Origin: JALXCH01 sp964495805
Lineage (GTDB): Bacteria; Calditrichota; Calditrichia; RBG-13-44-9
Assembly: GCA_964495805.1 (NCBI GenBank)
Contig: CAZBWV010000073.1
Coordinates: 1 to 19,666 of the forward strand
DNA: 19,666 nucleotides
Direction: 5' to 3'
In this document: in pieces, positions 7,274 to 16,148 of the stretch
Numbering within the stretch: position 1 is the stretch's first letter
Layout: each line of letters starts with the position of its first letter
Made by a program: the position numbers and the translations under genes
Notes under the pieces: generated by a model
The model's database searches: none
What the model was told of the DNA's origin: nothing
The model's input: only the letters and a program-made list of their open reading frames with translations

Positions 7274-8905
7274 ATGGATGTTTACCAGACCCATTCGGGG
7301 TGGCGACTGTTTACATTCGCTTTGCTGAGCATTCTTTTTACCGAAGTGTACAGTGATGCAACCTCCACTGAGGCATTGTGGGAACAGGCTCGTACCGACA
7401 CAACCGCACTGGGAAAGTTGCTGGCCCTTACTGATTCTTTACTGGATGCTCAGCCGCAGAAAGGGAACGAATATCTGGAACGGCTGGAACCATTGGTACA
7501 CCACTGCAGTGACCAATATTATCTGGCTCGCTGGCATTTTCTGAAAGGGTATTATTTCAAAAATATGGGGGTGTATCAGCAAGCATTTCAGGAGTACATC
7601 CGCTGCTCCCGCCTGGCAAGTAAATTAGGACGAACGTCCCTTTATATCAAATCGGAAAATAACATTGCCACGATTTATGCCCAGCTCCAGAATTACACCA
7701 AATCGACCCATCAATATCAGAAGCTACTTCCCCAGGCGCTGAAATATGGAGATCCGCACCTGATTTTAATGATTTACACCAATCTGGCCAACAACCTGCT
7801 TTCGCAGCAGAAATTCGATTCGGCGCAGTATTACTATGAACAGGCTTATCGATACACCGAACCGGGAACGTTTCAACGAGCGGCAGTGGAAGTCAATCTG
7901 GCCAACCTTTGCGTCAAAACAGGGAAGTATAAGCAAGCACGTCAATATGCCTTTAGTTCCGCTCGCTTTGCCAAAAAAAATCGGATATGGGAATTGTATC
8001 TGGAAAGCATGTTAAATGTGATTAACAGCTATATTCGTGAAGAAAAATTTCCACTGGCTATACGTTATAGCCTGTTAGCCCTACCTGTGGCCAAGAAACA
8101 TCAGTTACGGCTCCAGTTGCATAATATTTACGGGAATCTGGCATCCTGCTACCAGGGGATGGGGCATTTCCGAAAAGCGTATGAATATCAGGTAAAATTT
8201 ACAGAATTACGGGATTCGCTTTTTAACGAAACAATGAGTCGGCAAATTAATGAAATGAACGCAAAGTACGAGACCGAAAAGAAAGAAAAAGAGATTTTAC
8301 TTCAGAAAAGTGAACTTCGGCGTAAAGCTCTCATCATTCGCTTTCTGACTGTCGGTAGCTTTCTGGTCATTCTTTTTCTGTTGACGATTGGCTGGTTTTA
8401 TATGCAGCAAAAACGTGCTTACCGAATGCTGGTTCAAAAACATCTGGAATTAACCCAGAACGGCTCTTCCCGCTTCAAGAAAAAGCAAAACGGGAAACCG
8501 GTTCACAGTTCTCTTCCGTTTACACGGGGAAAGTTACGCGAAATACTGAACCAAATGGAAAACTTGCTGGAATCCGAAAAAATGTTTATGCAATCGGATA
8601 TTACCATCGAAAAACTCTCCAATCGATTAAATATCCATTCCCGCTATTTATCCCAGATTATTAACGAAACATACGGGATGAACTTTCCGAATTTTATCAA
8701 TAAACTCCGGGTACAGGAAGCGGTACGCATGTTCAGCGACGACCAGTACCAGCACTATTCCATCGAAGGAATTTGTCGGGAAGTGGGATTTCAGTCCAAA
8801 TCTTCTTTCAATGCGGCATTTAAAAAATTTACCGGAGTAACACCCGGTTACTTCCGCAAACAGATGAAGCAATTCGAAAAAGCTGCCCTGCACAAAACCG
8901 CATAA
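7274..8905 (+). CDS. Membrane-anchored TPR sensor with C-terminal AraC-type DNA-binding domain
   Basis: Predicted one-piece transmembrane transcription regulator of 543 residues. A signal-type hydrophobic stretch (11-23) leads an exported region with about five or six tetratricopeptide-like helix pairs at roughly 60-315 (for example ARWHFLKGYYFKNMGVYQQAF and YGNLASCYQGMGHFRKAYEY). A charged coiled coil (318-350) precedes one transmembrane helix (354-377). A linker follows, then an AraC/HTH_18 domain at 430-535 with two helix-turn-helix units: ITIEKLSNRLNIHSRYLSQII (443-463) and YSIEGICREVGFQSKSSFNAAF (495-516), closing with the family motif F-K-K-F-TGVTPGYFRKQ. The ATG at 7274 has AAAGGAG at 7261-7267, 6 nt away. 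The TPR part probably senses a periplasmic or membrane partner while the HTH part binds DNA from the inner membrane. Divergent orientation makes the mutase/alpha-galactosidase pair a plausible target, but this is inference. The nearby secreted-protein genes are an alternative. Confidence 0.9.
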   Translation: MDVYQTHSGWRLFTFALLSILFTEVYSDATSTEALWEQARTDTTALGKLLALTDSLLDAQPQKGNEYLERLEPLVHHCSDQYYLARWHFLKGYYFKNMGVYQQAFQEYIRCSRLASKLGRTSLYIKSENNIATIYAQLQNYTKSTHQYQKLLPQALKYGDPHLILMIYTNLANNLLSQQKFDSAQYYYEQAYRYTEPGTFQRAAVEVNLANLCVKTGKYKQARQYAFSSARFAKKNRIWELYLESMLNVINSYIREEKFPLAIRYSLLALPVAKKHQLRLQLHNIYGNLASCYQGMGHFRKAYEYQVKFTELRDSLFNETMSRQINEMNAKYETEKKEKEILLQKSELRRKALIIRFLTVGSFLVILFLLTIGWFYMQQKRAYRMLVQKHLELTQNGSSRFKKKQNGKPVHSSLPFTRGKLREILNQMENLLESEKMFMQSDITIEKLSNRLNIHSRYLSQIINETYGMNFPNFINKLRVQEAVRMFSDDQYQHYSIEGICREVGFQSKSSFNAAFKKFTGVTPGYFRKQMKQFEKAALHKTA

Positions 8906-8960
8906 TCCAATTTAACATCTCTTCCGACTCTAACAGCGGGCGGTGCATATTTCAGAATAC

Positions 8961-8996
8961 AATCAATCCGCAGAAGAGTCTTCTGCGGATTTGATT
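8961..8996. terminator. Hairpin between convergent genes, probable bidirectional terminator
   Basis: A perfect 12-bp stem (8965-8976 with 8980-8991, AATCCGCAGAAG) with loop AGT is extended by AATC/GATT across a single bulged T. It lies 55 bp after the stop of the TPR/AraC gene and 65 bp from the stop of the opposing surface-protein gene. The T-run on either side is poor, so termination may be inefficient or factor-assisted, but stem length and position support a terminator. Confidence 0.75.
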
Positions 8997-9061
8997 CGTC
9001 TTTCAACCAAAATCATCCCCTTTTACTCACAACTACTTCAGGAATTCCTCGTTCGCGATAT

Positions 9062-11233
9062 TTAACGAACCAGCATCATCTTTCGCACTGCCCTGGAGTG
9101 CCCGGAAGTTTGCAGAATGTAAAAATAGGTTCCACTACCGACCGGTCGGTTGAGTTCATCCGTTCCATCCCAGACAAACGTGTGATAGCCGGCAGGTTGA
9201 ATACCCAGCCGGTAGAACCGAATAAGGCGACCGGTGGGATCGTAGATAAGTAGATTGACCCGATTCTCCTCCGGTAAATAATACTGAATTTGTGTGGACT
9301 GATTGAACGGATTAGGATAGTTCTGGAATAATGCGATTTGTTGGGCAACCGGTTCCTTATCCGGTATCCGAATCCGGGAAAGAGTAGCCAACAATTCCTT
9401 TGCACCGTTGACATCCACCGAATACAATTGGTAAGAATACCATTTCCCTTTTTCCACCCGGGCGTCCACGTACTGGTAATAATGGGTCATATTGCTATTA
9501 CCGGCACCTGCAACAAAAGCGATGGTTTGAAAAGGTTCGTTTGTTCGGTCTTCCGATTTTTTACGGATTTCGAAACCAGCATTGTTAACTTCCGAGGCGG
9601 TGCTCCAGCTTAAGCGAATTTTGTTTCCCTGCTCCGGGATGGCCTGGAATGAAATTAATTCCACCGGCAAACTCTGATCATCCTCGGCATCGGAAAGGAC
9701 CCACACAGAATTACCGGAGGGAATTTCCACCGTTGCTTCCACATAATTGTTACTGGCATCACGGGTCGTGGGCACATATTTCGTCCAGCTTCCATTAGCA
9801 TAACGCCAGATGTTCAAACTGTTTTCGCCATTACCGTTCAGTTCGCTGTCGCGATAATAGAGCTTCAGCAGAACACTCGGGTCGGCGGAGGCAGCATCGA
9901 TTTCGTACCAGCGGGTTAAGGAATGGCTGGCTTTTGTGTATGTCGCACCGGTATGCCGATTTATCGTAGTAAGACCCAGCCCCGAACCCTGGGAAATAAC
10001 ACATCCCAGATTCCCTAAGTTAAACACATCATCCGAATTGACATTGTCCGTGCAACTGATATTTCCTTGCACATAACCATCTTCCGTAAGGGTTGCCGGA
10101 GCCACGCTGGGGATGTATTCCCCGGTAAGCAATGTGGTATTAGAGGAAATTATCAGGTCGTAAAATCCCACATCGCCGGTCAAAGTGGCGTTTCCGTTTG
10201 CAGTAAACTTCACCACAGGGGTCTCTCCGGCATCATAGGTATAATTTCCATTGCAAACCATGTTTCCGGAGATTTCAATGGTCCAATCATTGGGGTCTAA
10301 TGTTTTGTTTTCTTCAATGGTTAACGTTCCCTGAACAACCAGAGGATTGTTTGAAGAAACATATTGTTTGATTTGTGTGGGGGCAGCTCCGGAAATAATC
10401 AAATCTTTAATATAGCTATTATCAGCAGGGTATATGCTGGCAGGTTGAGTGGAAGAGGTAGGTGCCATTTTGATGGTACCCTGGGTAATCTGAAAACCAT
10501 CGTCCATTTCCAATCTACTGGTGATAGTGTACGTATAATTTCCATTTGATTCAAACGTTCCAGGATAAGTAATATCTAAAACAGAGCATGTGAAATCTGT
10601 ATATGTTTTAAAGGTTCCTTCGTCACTTAAAATTCCTGAAATTGTCGTTGCACCATGAATCGCCATCTCATCATAAACCTTGACATCTCCATCCACGGTA
10701 AGTTGTTGTTGAAAATTAACGGTCGCATATCCATATTCAAAACCAACTATTATTTCATTCGAGACACTTACTGAGCTTTTAAAAGTGACGGAGAAATCAC
10801 CTCCACCCGGGGGATCGGTACTACCAAAATAAATATTATATGCATCCACGGTTCCGTCAAAAGTGGCATCATCCTCAATGTTTAGATTACCCCAAACTTT
10901 AATTGAACCACTACTCTCTAAATATCCATCCGGAGCGACGGTTAAATCGTAATTGACTTCTATGTCGCACCCGAATAAACTTAAGTCGTAAAGTTCTCCC
11001 TCAATCGTCAAATTATTTAAAACAGGAGTAAAGTCTATATCAAGATTGCACTCACAATTGGGGTCGATATATACATCGTCATTTTCTTCGGGCTCGCCAT
11101 AAGGGTCCCAATTATCCGGATCGGACCAATCGCCTAAACTTGCAATAAAGTGTTTCTCTTCGCCATAGGCAGGATGAATCAACACAAAAGAGAGTAAAAA
11201 AAGCAATAACACATGGTATCCAATCCATTTCAT
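9062..11233 (-). CDS. Secreted surface protein with beta-rich repeats and a T9SS FlgD-like C-terminal sorting domain
   Basis: A 723-residue exported protein of unknown specific function. A signal peptide (1-24, ending PAYG) is followed by GDWSDPDNWDP at 34-44, an entry seen in G8/beta-helix surface proteins. Many short beta-strand repeats follow at about 70-400 (LNNLTIEGELYDLSL, GSIKVWGNLNIEDDATFDGTV, VVQGTLTIEENKTL), suggesting a right-handed beta-helix. Residues about 405-515 form a further beta domain (NSLNIWRYANGSWTKY). LPVELISFQA at 522-531 starts the segment typical of T9SS cargo (WSTASEVNNAGFEI). The FlgD/Ig-like C-terminal domain covers 635-723 (LFQNYPNPFNQSTQI … GTYFYIL … MMLVR). Start ATG 11233 has a perfect AGGAGG at 11241-11246, 7 nt away. 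Expected fate is Sec export followed by T9SS translocation to the surface. It is divergent from the 1359-residue protein, and the two may be co-regulated. Confidence 0.87.
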   Translation of the reverse strand: MKWIGYHVLLLFLLSFVLIHPAYGEEKHFIASLGDWSDPDNWDPYGEPEENDDVYIDPNCECNLDIDFTPVLNNLTIEGELYDLSLFGCDIEVNYDLTVAPDGYLESSGSIKVWGNLNIEDDATFDGTVDAYNIYFGSTDPPGGGDFSVTFKSSVSVSNEIIVGFEYGYATVNFQQQLTVDGDVKVYDEMAIHGATTISGILSDEGTFKTYTDFTCSVLDITYPGTFESNGNYTYTITSRLEMDDGFQITQGTIKMAPTSSTQPASIYPADNSYIKDLIISGAAPTQIKQYVSSNNPLVVQGTLTIEENKTLDPNDWTIEISGNMVCNGNYTYDAGETPVVKFTANGNATLTGDVGFYDLIISSNTTLLTGEYIPSVAPATLTEDGYVQGNISCTDNVNSDDVFNLGNLGCVISQGSGLGLTTINRHTGATYTKASHSLTRWYEIDAASADPSVLLKLYYRDSELNGNGENSLNIWRYANGSWTKYVPTTRDASNNYVEATVEIPSGNSVWVLSDAEDDQSLPVELISFQAIPEQGNKIRLSWSTASEVNNAGFEIRKKSEDRTNEPFQTIAFVAGAGNSNMTHYYQYVDARVEKGKWYSYQLYSVDVNGAKELLATLSRIRIPDKEPVAQQIALFQNYPNPFNQSTQIQYYLPEENRVNLLIYDPTGRLIRFYRLGIQPAGYHTFVWDGTDELNRPVGSGTYFYILQTSGHSRAVRKMMLVR

Positions 11234-11562
11234 GATATAACCTCCTGTTATCTTACAAAACAAAATATCTATTATTTCTTTCTTTTTTTAAATAACCAAG
11301 AAGTTTGAATTTCCGAATTTCATACGTTTGTCTTTTGTACCGTAAGGGGGATGCGTTTGTTTGGAGGGTTTTTCACGACTTATCTCTTAACAGGATAAAC
11401 AAAATACACTGTTCCACCGGCATAAAACTCCAGTGTGGATGAACAGGCTGGAGGTGATTGTCGGCTTGTGTAAAAAGATTATTCCTGAGGACGTCTGATA
11501 TCAGGGGCAATAAATAGCATGGAAAATCGTTAAGGCATCATAATTAATTTCGTCAAAGGGGT

Positions 11563-11597
11563 ATTCATTTCACCGTGTAGAAACTTCTGGTGTGAAT
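11563..11597. other. Compound stem-loop in the intergenic region
   Basis: Arms pair in three blocks: ATTCA (11563-11567) with TGAAT (11593-11597), CACC (11571-11574) with GGTG (11589-11592), and AGAA (11579-11582) with TTCT (11585-11588). One-sided TTT and GTGT bulges separate the blocks. The loop of the innermost block is only AC, so that block may not close fully. It could be a leader RNA structure or a fossil of an inverted repeat. No T-run follows it. Confidence 0.4.
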
Positions 11598-11783
11598 GGA
11601 TGAATGGTTAGGGACGATCAATGCTTGGATGGACTCACGGTGATTCGCTTCTGATTTAGACGGGGAAAGCGTTTATCCCATCATCCGCGATGGCATGGAA
11701 AGAATGTTTTTGCTTCACAAGATTCTATTTTCAATTTGCTCATCTCAATCAATCAGGTTTAACACGCATCAGACCGACCTGCT

Positions 11784-11800
11784 TACCTTTTGAAAAGGTA
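11784..11800. promoter_or_regulatory. Perfect 17-nt palindrome, candidate operator
   Basis: TACCTTTT-G-AAAAGGTA, with 8-bp arms around one central base, 115 bp upstream of the ATG of the 1359-residue protein. Size and symmetry fit a dimeric regulator site. The cognate regulator is unknown, and the function is inferred from symmetry and position. Confidence 0.4.
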
Positions 11801-11861
11801 GTTACAGAACCATCGCCACGTTTCAATTTCCGAAAATCGCACCTCTTGGTTCTTTACATCT

Positions 11862-11883
11862 CTAAAATTTTAAATGATTTTAG
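11862..11883. promoter_or_regulatory. Inverted repeat just upstream of the beta-helix protein gene
   Basis: CTAAAAT (11862-11868) and ATTTTAG (11877-11883) are perfect inverted arms around TTTAAATG. The element sits 32 bp before the ATG and next to a TTTACA-like hexamer at 11853-11858, so it may overlap the promoter or lie at the start of the leader. AT-rich inverted repeats arise easily by chance. Confidence 0.25.
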
Positions 11884-11903
11884 TGTTAGTTCATTGAAAA
11901 ACC

Positions 11904-11910
11904 AAGGAGG
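11904..11910 (+). promoter_or_regulatory. Ribosome binding site that sets the start of the beta-helix protein
   Basis: AAGGAGG lies 5 nt before ATG 11916. The in-frame GTG at 11910 overlaps this Shine-Dalgarno and is therefore unlikely to be the start. Confidence 0.8.
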
Positions 11911-11915
11911 TGTTT

Positions 11916-14900
11916 ATGAACAGAATTGTTATTATTATTTTGGTCACGCTTTTATTTCTCATGGTTACAGGTGGCTGGGGAGCGACGTATTACGTCAGTC
12001 CAACAGGTAGCGATGCTACCGGGGACGGAAGCGAAAGCAATCCCTGGCGAACCATTTCCAAAGCGGTGCAGGAGGCATCTGCAGGCGATGTGATTAAAGT
12101 AATGGATGATGATAACGACGCCACGGATGATTACGTGGAAAATATTGTTGTGGATAAACAACTTACCATCGAAGCGTACGATAACGATGGAACCCTTCCC
12201 ACTATAAAATCGGCCAGTGGCGATACAAATCCCATTTTCAAATTAACTGCCGACGGTTCGGTGATTCGAAACTTCCGTGCATACGGAACCGCTGTCAACG
12301 GAGGCTCTGCGGTATGGATTAATGATGCGAATAATTGTGAAGTAAGCGGTATTGTTACCGGATGGAGTTCTGATAAAAGAGCGTGCTTTGGAGTGTATAT
12401 TGGATACACAATCGGTGATAAAAACCAAAACAATTATATTCACGACTGTACATTTAAATACAATTACGCAGATGGCGTTCGGTTAAACGGGGCAAAAAAT
12501 AATAGGATATCAAATCTAACCATCGAAAATTGTAACGGCGGTATATACCTGGACGCAGCAACCAATAATTCAATTTCCCAAAACACCATTAAGAATTGTC
12601 TTAAAGGAATCTACATGTTGGGATCTTCATACAACGAAGCATCAGGAAACACGATTGAAGATTGTAAATGGGGGGTATATCTGGAGGGAGTAAAAAACAA
12701 TGTAATTTCAAACAATACCATACAAACGTCACAAAAACATGGGATATATATACACGAATTCAGTTCTCAATCAACACCACAGTCAACAATGATAGTTGGA
12801 AATTCTCTTATACAAAATAGTTTTGCGGGATTGCTTTTAAGGCCAACTGATATTCGAAATTCAGTTATTGTTGGAAATATTTTTCTGTCAAATAAATACG
12901 GGATATGCGATTCTTCAAGTACCGGAAACCGGGACGTCTATTTGAATGAATTTCTCCTAAGTACAACCGACAATGTGTGGGGTTTCGATCAATATTTTTA
13001 TTCTCCGACCAAACTATCGTATTTGTTTAAGCATGTTACCGCATTTAAAATGGTGATGGGAAACTATTATGAATCTTTTTTTGTAGCCACACCCACAGGG
13101 AACGATGACCCCGATATGGTAGGTGTGGCGAAAAACTTTAAATATGACAACAGCTCCAATGCTAAATATCCACTGGTGAAGCCAACGGATGAGTACTACC
13201 TCTACGTGTGGTATTTAGGGAATCCGGTAATGCGGCGGGGGAATTTTACCGGTGAATTTAAACAAATTAGTCTTCCGGCCAATAATGGCAGTCAGGTATG
13301 GACGGCCGATGAAGCAGCCATCAACGATGTGTATTTTCCGGCTGGTTCGACAACGGACACCACCAGCTGGACGGGATTGCTGACTTTCAAGACCGCTCCG
13401 GCCAGCGGCGATGCTTTTGATATTTTGGTGGGATATGCCGATGATGCCAGCGGTACGAATTTTACCCAGGGAGGGCCCACAGCCACCATTACTGGCGATG
13501 GCTCCAGTGAACGATTCACATTTACTTGCTCGGCGAATGCCTTTACGGTTCCACAGGGGAAATATCTGGCTGTTAAAATTGTCAATAAAAGCAGTACCGA
13601 TTATAACTTATTGGTGGGAGCCGTATGGAGTTACATATCCGCTCCGGCCGGTAGCCAACGCTATCCGCGAAATACCCCTCCGGCACTGGATGTGATGTAT
13701 GTGAGTCCCAATGGAAGCGATGCCACCGGCATGGGCACAGTAAATGCACCGTTGCGCTCTTTCCGTCCGGCAATCGAAATTATCTCTTCCGGAAAAACCA
13801 TCAAAGTGATGGATGATAATCAGAGTGGAACAATCGATTACGAAGAAAATATGACTGTTAACAAAACCCTAACTATTGAACCATATTTAAACGACAATAC
13901 TCCGCCGGAAATCGAGGGATATGCTTCCGAAAAAGATGGTTTTTCTGTTACCGCCAATAATACGGTTATTCGGAATATGAAAATAACTTATTGTAACTAT
14001 GGGATTCATTACGAGGGGGTAACCGGCGGAACCATTTCCGGAAACATACTCAATTACCACGAACTCAGTGGAATTGACGTTACGAATTGCAGTAATCTGA
14101 CCATTTCTAACAATACCTGTAAATACAATGATTCGCAGGGAATTCATCTGTACAATTGCACCAATTCCACCATTACCGGGAATGAATGTCGGTTAAACGA
14201 CAGTAAAGGAATTCTGGTGAATAACAATTCAAACGGAAACACGATTAGCAACAACAATTGTTCCGACAATGATTATTCCGGGATTGACATACCGGATTCC
14301 GACGAAAATATTGTGAGTGGAAACACCTGCAATGGAAACAATTATTATGGTATTGCCTTGTGGCGGGGAGATAAAACGTTTTTCTACAACAACACTTGCA
14401 ATAATAATGACTATTATGGAATCTATATATTCCGTGGAGATTGGAATGTTATTTCGCACAACACTTTGCTGGGGAATAAACAGCGCGGGATTAACATTTA
14501 CGGATATACGTTTGATTATTCGGAAAACAATCTGGTGGTATATAACAATATTGGTTCTTCTCCGTACGGTCTTTATTCTTCTTCAAATGTCGATAAAAAC
14601 GAGGCATTCGGAAATACCATTCACGATAACACAACTGCCGGAATATATGTGACAGAAAACTCTTTCCGTGCTTATTTTAATGATTTAACTAACAATGCCA
14701 AAACCATTGAAGATAACGGGACTCTTTCTGCTGTGTCCGAACGGAAAATGGGCTATATTTATGATTCGAACACCAAAACGATGAAGGAATATCTGGGGAA
14801 TTACTACAGCGATTACACGGGCAACGATGCGAATGGGGACGGAATCGGAGACACCCCTTATGCGGGAAGCGGTTTCAATGATGGATATCCGTTGAAGCAG

Positions 14901-15995
14901 TCCATTACCAAATATAATTTGCAAACCTGGTTTATTCATCAAGGGAACCAGATAAAACGGGATGTGCTGGAAGGCTATGGATTGCTAACTGTGGACGGTA
15001 CCGGAAGTAAAGGGAATACGGTGATTCTTGTGGATCCCCAGCCTGCGCAAACCGATATTGATTTTGGTGTGGGAGATCAGAACGCCAATACTTCCTGGAC
15101 GGGTCTTATTCGGTTGAATTCTAACAATGAATACAATTTTACCATTCAAATGGGCTATGCTGATGCGGATGGAAGCAATTTCACTCCCTCCGGGGCATCA
15201 GATAATCCCAGTGGAATCGGAGATCAATTTTACTTCGCCACCACAGCGTCTTCGTTTACAGTGCCCAAAGGGAAGCATCTGGCGGTACGTGTTACCAACA
15301 ACCTGAGTGGAAGTAAGGAAATTATTACCGGCGGCTACAGTTATATTTCCGCTCCGGTGCAAAGCGAAGATTATTCTCTACCCGTATTACTGGCTTCGTT
15401 TGTGGCCCGGGAAACCGAAGAAGGAGTCCTACTGGAATGGGTTACCGAATCGGAGATTCAGAACGCCGGATTCCATATTTATCGGGCAACCCGTGCCCAG
15501 GGTCCATTCTACCGAATTACCAGCGCACTGATTCCGGGCGGGGGAAATTCCAGCCATCCGCGACATTACCGTTTTGTGGATCGAAATGTAGTGATCGACT
15601 CCACATACTGGTACAAATTGCAGGACGTGGATATTAACGGGCATACAGCTTTTCATCCGGCCATTTCCATTACCATTACCCGGAAACAAAACGGTGGCGA
15701 CCTTCTCACCGTTCCGACCCATTTTTACCTGAATCCCAATTTCCCCAATCCGTTTAACCAATCTACTCTAATCCGTTTCGGGGTGCCGGAACAAAGTCAG
15801 GTATCTCTGAAAATCTATGACATCCAGGGACGATTGGTTAAAATTCTTTATGATGGGGAAATGGCCGCAGGACACTACCGAACTCACTGGAACGGTGAAA
15901 ACCAATCCGGTAACCCGGTCGCAAGCGGCATTTACCTGTTGCGTCTGGACGCCCCGTATTTTTCCCGAACTTACCGAATGCTGCTGGTCAGGTAA
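11916..15995 (+). CDS. Large T9SS-secreted protein with two tandem beta-helix + beta-sandwich units
   Basis: A 1359-residue exported protein of unknown substrate. The signal peptide (1-23) has a hydrophobic core VIIIILVTLLFLMV. Unit 1 (about 24-590) starts YYVSPTGSDATGDG, a DUF1565-like entry, with IKVMDDDNDATDDYVENI, then NosD/PbH1 right-handed beta-helix repeats (NNxISxNTIxxCxxGIY). It ends in a beta-sandwich (TTDTTSWTGLLTF, VPQGKYLAVKIVN, WSYISAPAGS). Unit 2 (about 594-1152) repeats the order: MYVSPNGSDATGMG, IKVMDDNQSGTIDYEENM, PbH1 repeats, the NosD-type NYYSDYTGNDANGDGIGDTPY, and a matching sandwich (NANTSWTGLIRL, VPKGKHLAVRVTN, YSYISAPVQS). The linker LPVLLASF and the FlgD/Ig domain (about 1266-1359, NFPNPFNQSTLI … YRMLLVR) mark T9SS cargo. 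Start ATG 11916 has AAGGAGG at 11904-11910. Beta-helix proteins of this type often act as polysaccharide lyases, carbohydrate binders or adhesins; no catalytic residues are recognised, so no enzyme name is given. Confidence 0.9.
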   Translation: MNRIVIIILVTLLFLMVTGGWGATYYVSPTGSDATGDGSESNPWRTISKAVQEASAGDVIKVMDDDNDATDDYVENIVVDKQLTIEAYDNDGTLPTIKSASGDTNPIFKLTADGSVIRNFRAYGTAVNGGSAVWINDANNCEVSGIVTGWSSDKRACFGVYIGYTIGDKNQNNYIHDCTFKYNYADGVRLNGAKNNRISNLTIENCNGGIYLDAATNNSISQNTIKNCLKGIYMLGSSYNEASGNTIEDCKWGVYLEGVKNNVISNNTIQTSQKHGIYIHEFSSQSTPQSTMIVGNSLIQNSFAGLLLRPTDIRNSVIVGNIFLSNKYGICDSSSTGNRDVYLNEFLLSTTDNVWGFDQYFYSPTKLSYLFKHVTAFKMVMGNYYESFFVATPTGNDDPDMVGVAKNFKYDNSSNAKYPLVKPTDEYYLYVWYLGNPVMRRGNFTGEFKQISLPANNGSQVWTADEAAINDVYFPAGSTTDTTSWTGLLTFKTAPASGDAFDILVGYADDASGTNFTQGGPTATITGDGSSERFTFTCSANAFTVPQGKYLAVKIVNKSSTDYNLLVGAVWSYISAPAGSQRYPRNTPPALDVMYVSPNGSDATGMGTVNAPLRSFRPAIEIISSGKTIKVMDDNQSGTIDYEENMTVNKTLTIEPYLNDNTPPEIEGYASEKDGFSVTANNTVIRNMKITYCNYGIHYEGVTGGTISGNILNYHELSGIDVTNCSNLTISNNTCKYNDSQGIHLYNCTNSTITGNECRLNDSKGILVNNNSNGNTISNNNCSDNDYSGIDIPDSDENIVSGNTCNGNNYYGIALWRGDKTFFYNNTCNNNDYYGIYIFRGDWNVISHNTLLGNKQRGINIYGYTFDYSENNLVVYNNIGSSPYGLYSSSNVDKNEAFGNTIHDNTTAGIYVTENSFRAYFNDLTNNAKTIEDNGTLSAVSERKMGYIYDSNTKTMKEYLGNYYSDYTGNDANGDGIGDTPYAGSGFNDGYPLKQSITKYNLQTWFIHQGNQIKRDVLEGYGLLTVDGTGSKGNTVILVDPQPAQTDIDFGVGDQNANTSWTGLIRLNSNNEYNFTIQMGYADADGSNFTPSGASDNPSGIGDQFYFATTASSFTVPKGKHLAVRVTNNLSGSKEIITGGYSYISAPVQSEDYSLPVLLASFVARETEEGVLLEWVTESEIQNAGFHIYRATRAQGPFYRITSALIPGGGNSSHPRHYRFVDRNVVIDSTYWYKLQDVDINGHTAFHPAISITITRKQNGGDLLTVPTHFYLNPNFPNPFNQSTLIRFGVPEQSQVSLKIYDIQGRLVKILYDGEMAAGHYRTHWNGENQSGNPVASGIYLLRLDAPYFSRTYRMLLVR

Positions 15996-16060
15996 CAAAA
16001 TTCGGTGTACCGGTTCATTCTAATGAGCATTCAGAGAATGCGAGGGAGAGAACGTACTTG

Positions 16061-16105
16061 AACCAACCGTCGTCGGGAACTTCCCGAACGGCGGTTGGTT
16101 TTTTT
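16061..16105 (+). terminator. Strong intrinsic terminator of the beta-helix protein gene
   Basis: AACCAACCGTCG (16061-16072) pairs with the region ending 16100 (GGCGGTTGGTT), then TCGGGA pairs with TCCCGA around an ACT loop. This gives about 18 bp with one bulged A and one G-T pair. A run of T (16099-16105) follows directly. A smaller hairpin, GCATTC-AGA-GAATGC (16027-16041), lies between the stop codon and this terminator. Confidence 0.9.
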
Positions 16106-16148
16106 AAAAATGGCCGATTCCATGGAACATTTGAATTTTAAAAAAGTA

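Larger units (their letters stand above)
11234..11915. other. 682-bp intergenic region between two divergent T9SS cargo genes
   Basis: No gene could be supported here. It contains the two strong ribosome binding sites at its ends and a TTGGTT hexamer facing each gene: at about 11297-11302 on the minus strand, followed 19 nt later by TAATAG, and at 11846-11851 on the plus strand. It also holds a compound hairpin at 11563-11597, a 17-nt perfect palindrome at 11784-11800 and an inverted repeat at 11862-11883. The middle section (about 11380-11700) is GC-richer than the ends and may be eroded sequence. A 32-codon open stretch on the minus strand (11380-11478) has no start codon of its own and is not called. 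Confidence 0.6.

Noticed and set aside
11401..11456. CTCCAG…CTGGAG and CCAC…GTGG inverted pairs, considered as ends of a small mobile element
   Set aside because: The arms are 4-6 bp, no target duplication is visible and no second copy occurs in the window.
11380..11478. 32-codon open stretch on the minus strand ending GGTVYFVYPVKR, possible gene remnant
   Set aside because: It looks somewhat protein-like but has no ATG, no ribosome binding site and no recognisable homology. A translated search would be needed to call it a pseudogene.
11690..12010. Plus-strand 106-codon frame overlapping the start of the beta-helix gene
   Set aside because: It runs out of frame into the signal-peptide region of a strongly supported gene and has no ribosome binding site.
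12400..14700. Repeated AAC/AAT-rich motifs considered as a CRISPR-like or minisatellite repeat
   Set aside because: They are degenerate PbH1 beta-helix coils in frame, of variable length, with no constant repeat and spacer pattern.
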